The notes under the pieces were generated by a model. The model saw only the letters and a program-made list of their open reading frames with translations. It was not told where the DNA came from and did no database searches. The translations under genes were made by a program, and so were the position numbers. 64,000 nt of DNA from Siphonodentalium dalli (taxonomy: Eukaryota; Mollusca; Scaphopoda; Gadilida; Siphonodentaliidae), in assembly GCA_032622095.1 (NCBI GenBank), contig CP136068.1, positions 16,597,729 through 16,661,728 of the forward strand, given 5' to 3'. Shown piece by piece: positions 55,736 through 64,000 of this stretch (positions within the stretch are counted from its first letter, which is position 1; every line of letters starts with the position of its first letter).

Positions 55736-56680
55736 TTTTTAGGTTAATTCCATATTCTAAAGTATTGAGAGGGTTCATTATCACGAAGATTCTTTTTATG
55801 GAGTGTGCGCTCACATCCGAACTGATCATGCGCGCATACAGATACAGATACAGGAGGAAATAACTTAGAACATTAAATGTGATTTTGTTTTGTTTTCGCG
55901 GGTTTTCTTGAGATGTAATGTCATTACGTGGGCCCATACCTTTGAATTCTTGGCATATAATATGAATGTTGTGGTATATATGGACCCTCCTGCATTGGGA
56001 CATGCTACAGGTACAGTTGACTTAAGTGCTGTTCTGTGCGGGCTCCAATTTGGGGTTCAATATTTTAAGGGCAAATTTAGAATTGTATGGGCCCATACAT
56101 TTGAACTCTGGGCATATAATATGAATATTGGGGGGGGGCATGTCTCTATTCCGAAGGTTCACTATCCCGAGGGTTCACTATTCCGAAATTTCTCTGAATG
56201 TTCGCTATTACGAAGGTTCACCAATCCGAAGGTTCGTTATTCCGAAGGTTCTCTATTCCGAAGGTGTTTGTTATTTTAAGGTTAATTCTAGATTCTAAAG
56301 TTTTGAGAGGGTTCATTATCACGAAGATTCTTTTTATGAAGGAAATAACTTAAAACATTAAATGTGATTTTGTTTTGTTTTCGCGGGTTTTCTTGAGTCA
56401 TTATGTATGACCTTATTTCTCATTACATATTCACGCCAAGCAGCCCACACAATTGCTATGTTTCCATGCGATTTAATGTAATTACGTGTGACCTAATATC
56501 TCAATAATCTGAGGCAAGAGTACGCCTGCTAAAGGCGAATTATAACAGTGGGGCTATACCGCTCAATGAATACTGGAGGCTATAACAAACTGCGCAGCAG
56601 AATATCGCTGACTAGACGAGTATGAGATGAGCCTAACTGCAATTGTGACTTTGTTTAAAGGCCCACTTAATTTTCGAGTC
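55495..56680 (+). repeat. Segmental duplication, copy A (uninterrupted)
   Basis: Aligns with 60,895-61,699 and then 63,782-64,000. It contains two internal direct repeats ('aggttaattc...cgcgggttttcttgag', 55,741-55,915 and 56,278-56,397) and a doubled 'gggcccatac...tttgaa' block. Its site at 56,452-56,453 (cacacaATtgctatg) is the empty site for the insertion in copy B. Confidence 0.85.
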
Positions 56681-56874
56681 ATTGATTTTTTTATAGTATA
56701 TACGGTTTTAATAACAATTTATTCCATAACACTTGAATAAAATACTATAATTCATCACCATTTGAAACGCAGAATACTTCTATCTCCTAGTTTAAAACAC
56801 CTTTTAAAAACCGCGACAAGTCGTGCGTCGTATATCTAGCAATTAGCAACTAACATGTCCTCTTCGGCTTTCCA

Positions 56875-57400
56875 TAAATTTCAACGTAATATGATACTTA
56901 GGGGTATTTATGTCCGGGAAGTGTTTTGGACTGGTCAAATCGTGACCCCGACCTGAGCTTGACCTTTAAAACTGTCATTGCAAGGTCAATTTGGGTAAAA
57001 CGGACGAATTTCGGCGAAATTTGATACCTAGGGATACTTTTGTCCTGGGAGTGTTTTGAACGGGTCAAATCGTGACCTCGGCGTGACCTTGACCCGCAAT
57101 GTGATCAATCAAAGGTCAAACCGGGTAAAACGGATGGATTTCGACGAAATTTGATACCTATGGGTACTTGTGTCGGGGGGGGGGTGTTTTGGACGAGTCA
57201 AATCATGACTCCGACCTTACCTTGACCTTCAAAATTGTTAATTAAAGGTCAAGTGGGGTAAAACGAACGGATTTCGACGAAATTTGATACCTAGGGGTAC
57301 TTTTCTCCGGGGTGGGTGTGTTTTGGACGGGTCAAAATCATGACCCTGATCTGACCTTGACTTTCGAAATAGTCAATTCAAGGTCAAATCGCGCCTTTCG
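56875..57400 (+). repeat. ~130 bp tandem repeat, 4 units
   Basis: 'aatttgatacctaggggtac' recurs at about 56,888, 57,020, 57,148 and 57,283, each followed by 'gtgttttggacgggtcaaat', 'gaccttgacc' and 'gggtaaaacggac'. Units are diverged. Confidence 0.85.
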
Positions 57401-57404
57401 CCAG

Positions 57405-59770
57405 AAATCATATGGGAAACAGCCCGGACGAAGTCGGGCCCATCAGCTTGTGTAATAAAGAAGACAGTTTGAAGAATGTAATGTATAACACGAAAAACGG
57501 GAAAACTTGAAACATGGAAGTATGCAAATTTCCCACATAAAATTTGAAAGCTAGTTTATAGTATAATTATATTATAATTTATATTTATGGCTAATAATAT
57601 TATATTGGTGGCGTTACCATTTCTGACTATGGTATTCTTGTTAAGTATCCTCGAGATAATTCCACAATCACGCCCAGTCAGTGTCAGGCATCTGTTAGAA
57701 CATGGATAAACACTTGAGAGGTATTGAAAGCCAGACATCCCGAGGCGAAGCACCAATTCCATATTTCTGAGATGAGTGTTTAAAAGTTGTCATCACGAGT
57801 AATTCCCCAAACGATATGATATATTTACCGCAACAACGAAGTCTAATTCATCGCGGGTCAACGAAGTCATGAATCCTCTCTAAAGTGATAGCTTCTATCA
57901 CATGTAATCCCGTTGAGAAATGTATTCGGACGATCAAACCATGTTGTGTTGCGGTGGAATACCTAATATGGGCTTAACGAGGTCACGACCGGAAACTCTC
58001 TATCCCATAATACAAAACAATTTACATAACTTAGTTTTCCTGCATCGATCCTAATTCATCACTTGGGCCGAATAATCTATTCTACACTACAGCTGCAAAT
58101 TGAGACATGTCACTCAATGCCCCTTGTCTTTTCTTCAATATTTGCTAAAACGTGACATGTGCATGTAGATAACGCGATAGCTTTAAAGCTTATTCTGCAC
58201 CCACTGTTTTTAATATGGTTTTGATTTTTTGAACATACACCCCGTTTCGTTAATAACTACATGATACAATTTTGGAGAGCTGATATTATATATGACATGT
58301 GGGGCCACTGTGTCGTAACAAATACATCGGAAGCTATTCTATTGCCTTTTTTTTAATGGTTCAGGAATGTTTTCTTTTGATTAGTTGGTGAACTGAAACC
58401 GTAACAGGAGGACAATATAATTGGTGCATCTTGTTTCTAACATATTTATTGTGTCTCCCAATATATTCATTACTGACAATTAAATGATAATGCGTATGTA
58501 ATGAATTATGCGGCAGAAACCACTGGGGATTGGAGCACAAGTTATGCAACTTATAGTTATAAAGCCCCTCTCCCCAAATGCATATGGCAAGACTTCTCGA
58601 GTGACTAACCGTGTTCTAACATATGCCTGTTACAGACAATAATGGGGGCAATATTACAGGTATTTTGAATACATTAAACTTTCCTGAATGAACAGAGGCT
58701 GTAGATGTGCATGGATACGCGCATCTACGTGTGGTCTTGGCAATGTTTGTTTGCACTCAAATGATACTATTCGCGCACACTGCGTATACCTAAAGGGCGG
58801 TCACTTCACAATAATGTATCCGTGGATATTTCGCGGATAAAAAGGGATAAAAAAGGATTGGCTTGTTGATGATTCAGTGGAGAATGGGTGTCCTTCCATC
58901 GAATTTCGTTCGATTACAAAAATGAAGAAGGACCTGCTTGCGAGTCGCACGCAAATGGCTTGATCACGTGCATAATACACACTAGTGTAAAACTTCGATA
59001 ATTGGAGTCTTTTTTTAAATGGAAGTAACGCCACGATACTCGATATTGTGGTGAGTTCATTCGTCGTGATGTTTAACAAGATGTTTGTGAGGAGTTTGTA
59101 AATGGTACTGCTTTATATTCTAGGGACATTTGAATACATGGGATAACTGTATAATTTCCAAACTATGTAATGAAACAGACATGAGTTGATTTCGTGATAT
59201 TTCTGTAATGCGATTGACTATACCTCACTATGAAATTTGCTTCAGAACTGCAGGCGGCGGGAGTGTACCGCGTGGCGAAAAACTGATATTAAAACTTTCG
59301 TGTTGATATGTTACTTCTGAACGAAACCTGATTTAACGTCTCTACGTCTACTGAATCAAACACACCCGGATCATTTCTGTCATTAACAAGTATCGTCTCT
59401 TCGCTATACCTCTGAATTTGAACAATCCTTGTCTACCATATACCCGACAATTGTATAGTCCTTTTATATTTTCTAGTTTGTTTCAATTATTTATCGTTTA
59501 ATTTCATTTAGTTTGGACCTTCACATGTCATCACCATTTCATTCATTAATTTATTTCATGTTCAGTGTCATCACGCATCTTATATATTCATATATATCTA
59601 CGGGACCCTTCTTTTAATTAATCTCATCATCATTTTTTTTACATTTCATTCTAAATTTTTCTTGGTCCTTCGTGTGCTATATATCCCATGTCGCATGCGT
59701 ATGGGCGCCCCCCCCCCCCACATTTGGTTTAAGTCCACTTATTGTCACTCATTGTTTCACTATATCACTT
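57405..59770. other. Unannotated stretch
   Basis: No gene or repeat supported. Minus-strand ORFs at 57,556-57,762 and 58,801-59,079 (92 codons) have no recognisable motif. A poly-C run is at about 59,709-59,718. Confidence 0.3.
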
Positions 59771-59773
59771 TCA

Positions 59774-59943
59774 TTCGTGGCCACGACATACTAATTCGTG
59801 GCCACGAAATAACTAATCCGTGGCCACGAAATAACTAATCCGTGGCCACGAAATAACTAATCCGTGGCCACGAAATAACTAATCCGTGGCCACGAAATAA
59901 CTAATCCGTGGCCACGAAATAACTAATCCGTGGCCACGAAATA
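59774..59943. repeat. 22-bp minisatellite with GTGGCCAC palindrome
   Basis: Eight copies of 'ccgtggccacgaaataactaat'. GTGGCCAC starts at 59,778, 59,799, 59,820, 59,842, 59,864, 59,886, 59,908 and 59,930. The middle copies are identical, so the array is young. Confidence 0.95.
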
Positions 59944-59949
59944 GTATTT

Positions 59950-60478
59950 GTGTGCCGAATATGGCCGACAATGGCATTGGTGTAACGGACGCAGATAGAT
60001 ATGATTTATTTGCATATATAAACACTTAATATATCAAAAATGGCACCTTTGTCTGGACCATTAGGACTACGTTTCTTCGAGATATATTTGATTATGCCAA
60101 GTACACGTAACATGCTATTGTTGGTTATATGATTATATTTACATACTAAGTGTGATTATCACTAAATTCAGCATTCTGATTGGTCGGCGCCCACGTGGCT
60201 CGTTGCAATTATTTATCGGTGAATGCGCAACAGCTCATAACTGCAAGCTCATAACAACATCGATACGTCATTTGGGTTTGGAAAGACGAACGCGTAATGT
60301 TTTGGGCGCATTTGGATTCGCGCAGGATTAACTTAATAAATAATCGGGTTTCAATTGTTCCTGTTAACTTTTGCCAAGGGTGCTATGGGTTATTTTGGGC
60401 TGGTTTTGTCACGATACACTTTTCGATTTAAATACATTTACAAAAGTGGCTTTTTCGCTAAATGTATATAAATATAAT
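59950..60478. other. Repeat-related stretch without gene
   Basis: 60,075-60,130 resembles 26,140-26,200 ('agtacacgtaacatgctatt'). Nothing else is supportable. Confidence 0.35.
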
Positions 60479-60629
60479 GATTAACTGTCATGTGGACTGT
60501 TTTTATGGAGATGTAACCGTGAGGTAAGTGGTCATAACTTGTATGTAAAACCCCTCGGGTTTTACACAAGTTATGACCACTTACCTCACGGTTACATCTC
60601 CATAAAAACAGTCCACATGACAGTTAATC
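60479..60629. repeat. Near-perfect 151 bp fold-back element
   Basis: 'gattaactgtcatgtggact' at the left is inverted at the right end. Arms are almost identical up to a small loop at 'gtaaaacccctcgggttttac' (60,543-60,563). Confidence 0.88.
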
Positions 60630-60894
60630 CTTATGTATCGCTCACTATGGACACTCCGTGTATATCAATCACAAACGTTTGTCAGATACATGGTGACATA
60701 ACTATATCGTTTCGTGGCGACTCGCCCCTCCCTATTCCGAACAGCTGTAAAGTGTCAGGAGTTGAGTTCCCAAGCTAGTTTGACAAACGTTTGAGTGGGA
60801 CAAGCCTACCGTATGTGTCGGTGTGAGTGGAATGGGACACCCACATATTGCCATGTCACTGCATGTGCATGATATTGCTAGCTGATACAGCCTA

Positions 60895-61699
60895 TTCTGA
60901 ATATTTGCTATTTCGAAGGTTCACTATTCCGAAGGTTCGCTATTCCGAAGGTTCTCTATTCCGACGGTTTTTGTTATTTTTAGGTTAATTCCATATTCTA
61001 AAGTATTGAGAGGGTTCATTATCACGAAGATTCTTTTTATGGAGTGTGCGCTCACATCCGAACTAATCCTGCGCGCATACCGATACAGATACAGGAGGAA
61101 ATAACTTAGAACATTAAATGTGATTTTGTTTTGTTTTCGCGGGTTTTCTTGAGATTCAATGTCATTGCGTGGGCCCATACCTTTGAATTCTTGGCATATA
61201 ATATGAATGTTGTGGTATATATGGACCCTCCTGCATTGGGACATGACACAGGTACAGTTGACTTAAGTGCTGGTCTGTGCGGGCTCCAATTTTGGGTTCA
61301 ATATTTTAAGGGCCAAATTTAGAATTGTATGGGCCCATACCTTTGAACTCTGGGCATATAATATGAATATTGGGGGCCATGTCTCTATTCCGAAGGTTCA
61401 CTATCCCGAGGGTCCACTATTCCGAAATTTCTCTGAATGTTCGCTATTACGAAGGTTCACCAATCCGAAGGTTCGTTATTCCGAAGGTTATCTATTCCGA
61501 AGGTTTTTGTTATTTTAAGGTTAATTCTAGATTCTAAAGTATTGAGAGGGTTCATTATCACGAAGATTCTTTTTATGAAGGAAATAACTTAAAACATTAA
61601 ATGTGATTTTGTTTTGTTTTCGCGGGTTTTCTTGAGTTTAATGTCATTACGTATGACCTTATTTCTCATTACATATTCACGCCAAGCAGCCCACACAAT
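60895..61699 (+). repeat. Segmental duplication, copy B, left part
   Basis: Closely matches 55,690-56,453, including the internal direct repeats and 'gggcccatac' blocks. It begins with fewer 16-bp minisatellite units than copy A. Confidence 0.85.
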
Positions 61700-61864
61700 G
61701 GGAGGCACCGCGCTGAGAACTCCCGATAGATGTCGCCGCTACCCGATGTGTTATAGAATATCTGGGTCAGCTTTGTTTACGTTTGGTTACTACTGTTAGC
61801 GCATACAAATCAGTACAATTACAGGTGACTATTATCAATCGCTTAGACAATTGTGAGAACAACA

Positions 61865-62080
61865 ATGCCAACAAATTGTTGTGTACCGCTTTCTCGAAAA
61901 GTCATAGTCGGACATCGATTCTCGAAAGATCAGAAACTGAGAGACAAATGGATTTTTGCGGTGAAAAGGAATTTGCCGAATTCCAACAAACAGTGGACAC
62001 CCGAAAGTCAGATTGGAAAACCTGTTGTTTGTCGTAATCAGTTCCTACCATCTGACTACCAAACTAACATTGTTGGTTGA
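61865..62080 (+). pseudogene. THAP-type zinc finger domain relic
   Basis: ATG at 61,865, 71 codons. It follows the THAP plan: 'MPTNCCVPLS' start, 'HRFSKDQKLRDKWIFAVKR' (the F/Y-P and W positions, ~16-34), 'WTPESQIGKPVVCRNQF' and 'SDY'. Of the four C2CH zinc ligands only two are clear: the second Cys is Ser and the His of the C-x2-H pair is Gln, so zinc binding is doubtful. THAP domains occur in P-element, Kolobok and ISL2EU-type transposases, where they bind element ends. The frame ends before any catalytic domain. Confidence 0.6.
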
Positions 62081-62456
62081 GTCAAATAACACAACAATCA
62101 ATATTTTGCTATTTGAATAGTATTTATAATGATTGCGAATAATGTCACGAGCGTGAACGTGAAACGATCTGACCTGCATTCTAGGTACAAAAAAAGTTTA
62201 ATCTGACAGAACTATATTAATATTGTTACCACATATGCTTATTAATCTGTCCATGAAAATTAAATTTGATCCCCACAATCAGAAAATATGATATATTGTT
62301 GTGGTAATAATATATAGTATAAAATTAGTATGGGTCATTTGTTCTTTTGGGATCATGTGGGCAGAACTTTCAACAAATGTGATTGTCATTTGAACTGTTG
62401 AATCAAGTGTACACATACATTATTATGTGCTAATTATGTAACTACCAATGACCTAA

Positions 62457-62684
62457 TTGGATTGCACTTTGAACAATAGAACTGTTTATCCAGCTTATCT
62501 AGCATTAAAGTCCATTAGTAAAGTCACACACAGTGATGATTACTTATATACACCTGGCCTTTTTCGAAATGTTAATACAGCGGCCCCCTGTCGGGTATAC
62601 GGACATTTCCCCACCGGACATTTACCCACTTTCAAAAGCGGACGAACTCTCACATGCAAGGGGTGTGACACAACTGATAACGAG
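62457..62684 (+). other. Possible transposon exon ending at a splice donor
   Basis: An open stretch (no ATG at its start; first codon TTG) containing 'TAAPCRVYGHFPTGHLPTF' and 'TLTCKGCD'. It ends in phase 0 at GAG|GTAAGT (62,684/62,685). The sequence is not recognised. Placed after the THAP relic, it may be a later exon of the element's gene. Weak. Confidence 0.2.
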
Positions 62685-63781
62685 GTAAGTCCCAATTTCC
62701 ATGATGTTAATTCATTTGATAATCATTTTCTGAAGAACAGAAATAAAGAGCGTTCATTATTAATTACCCAATAATATGTGTGCAAATTTCCATAAAGAGC
62801 ATTTAATTTCATATTTTTTTCTGAAGAACCGATATAAAGAGCGTACATATTGAATTATCCAATGATATGTGTTCATCGTTAGTTTCCATTTTATAAAGAT
62901 AATTTAATTTGAAGAACAGAAATAAGATCTCGATTAACACGTTAATTGGTAAATACTCACATATTGAATGCGTAAATATATAGTGAATATGGTAATATTT
63001 TTGTTCTTTCGGTAAATTAATTATAGCTTTAAATTTACCTTGATGTTTCGATTTTGGTTGATGAAATGTCTGCAGGTTCTCTGTGCAGATTTTGTCAACA
63101 ACCCCAATAAATATTAATATAGTATACTGGAAGTACATGTAGTCATGTGTATCGTAAAATATGAATATTGTTGTTATAAAACATGATATTGTAATAATCT
63201 ATGTAACTAAATCACAATTATCCACAACCTGGTAACTTTATCACAATTTCGTGAACCTGAGTAACTTTGTCACAAAAAACCCGATGAGAATGACCAATTC
63301 GGACCAAATAAATAGGGCAGAATAGTAATACAGTTGTGAAATTTTCATAAAATAATCTAACAAATGAAACATTATTTCTGTTAAATAGTATATTGTATGG
63401 CATATAACAACCATTGAATGGAAATATACGCTAGAATTATTCCTCGGGAACTTGTAAAGTATAACACGTTTGCGATGTCAGAAATAGACCACGATGGATA
63501 GTACACGAAATTCTACCTCTCTATTAAGTCATGTTTTCGACCAGTCAGGATAGTTCCACGCTTCTCAAATCCTATCTTTAGTTTCTTTATGGTATAATTA
63601 TTATGATCACGCGAAGACACATTTCAATAAATGTGCTATGGTAGTGTTAAGAACGATCCAACGATGGGTACAAAATACGCATGTCGACTAAGGTAAACAA
63701 ACGCCGATAGCGAAATCGAAAGTAATGCAATAACCAATCGAATAACAGCGCCGCCTGGTGAGGCCTCGCGCGGTGCCTCCC

Positions 63782-64000
63782 ATTGCTATGTTTCCATGCG
63801 ATTAAATGTCATTACGTGTGACCTAATATCTCAATAATCTGAGGCAAGTGTACGACTGCTAAAGGCGAATTATAACAGTGGGGCTATAACGCTCAATGAA
63901 TACTGGAGGCTATAACAAACTGCGCAGCAGAATATCGCTGAATAGACGAGTATGAGATGAGCCTAACTGCAATTGTGACTTTGTTTAAAGGCCCACTTAA
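63782..64000 (+). repeat. Segmental duplication, copy B, right part
   Basis: Matches 56,452-56,680 almost base for base ('attgctatgtttccatgcga' to 'aaaggcccacttaa'), and runs off the window. Confidence 0.9.

Larger units (their letters stand above)
61700..63781. mobile_element. 2.08 kb PHIS-like (ISL2EU-type?) DNA element with THAP relic
   Basis: Perfect 14-bp TIRs, GGGAGGCACCGCGC at 61,700 and its complement ending 63,781, flanked by AT (61,698-61,699; 63,782-63,783). The paralogous site in copy A (56,452) has one AT, so the duplication is 2 bp. AT duplications with GGG-starting ends and a THAP domain fit the ISL2EU group of the PIF-Harbinger-related superfamily; this is a family-level inference. 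No DDE transposase is seen, so the element is non-autonomous or internally deleted. Three AATAAAGAGCG-like motifs occur near 62,744, 62,793 and 62,834. Confidence 0.8.

Noticed and set aside
55683-56003. Two matching 106-codon minus-strand ORFs (also 60,924-61,244) as a conserved gene
   Set aside because: They are the same segmental duplication and read through the minisatellite; similarity reflects recent copying, not selection.
59774-59943. CRISPR-like array with 22-bp period
   Set aside because: No variable spacers; simple tandem repeat.

Overview
The window is AT-rich, repeat-dense eukaryotic DNA with no bacterial-style operons. Almost everything recognisable is mobile or repetitive. The genome type (LTR and non-LTR retrotransposons, a tRNA-headed SINE, hAT/Harbinger-type DNA elements, many fold-back elements, compound satellites) points to an invertebrate animal. 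The 'gtcggcgggtatatag...gtccgtccgtacaaacattttgcat' repeat style suggests a mollusc or related marine invertebrate. That assignment is inference with low confidence.

Layout. 1-1.95 kb: decayed minus-strand Ty3/gypsy fragment cut by the window edge. 3.9-8.4 kb: fold-back elements, a palindrome-based satellite and a ~130-160 bp tandem repeat. 10.0-10.3 kb and 30.75-31.0 kb: two copies of a ~250 bp segment, each holding an ATG, a 61-nt signal-peptide-like coding stretch and a GTGAGT donor. These are the best candidates for host-type first exons. 11.5-12.5 kb and 28.35-29.0 kb: LINE remnants. 13.07-13.87 and 16.39-17.19 kb: a diverged direct repeat. 18.46-27.18 kb: two head-to-tail copies of a DNA element with 5'-GGG terminal inverted repeats and a Myb/SANT-like relic. 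Copy 1 carries a hAT-type insertion. Copy 2 carries a 2.9 kb TIR element that itself holds a SINE. Each copy supplies the empty site for the other's insertion. 31.0-35.7 kb: GC-rich compound satellite, then short minisatellites. 36.5-37.85 kb: fold-back element with ~310 bp arms. 38.5-51.1 kb: a ~140 bp satellite split by a 10.4 kb Ty3/gypsy element (39,544-49,954, minus strand), flanked by inverted hAT-type elements. 55.5-56.7 and 60.9-64.0 kb: segmental duplication, the second copy interrupted by a 2.08 kb TIR element with a THAP-domain relic.

The gypsy element has matching 456 bp LTRs (8 mismatches by eye, ~1.8%), a 4-bp TATC target duplication, a clear polypurine tract, gag with one CCHC knuckle, and protease-RT-RNase H-integrase in that order. 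Gag and pol lie in -1 phase with a shifty heptamer in a 16-nt permissive window. Two in-frame stops and several frameshifts make this copy inactive. No complete host gene can be supported; most ORFs over 60 codons are chance frames in repeats. Identities and mismatch counts were made by eye.
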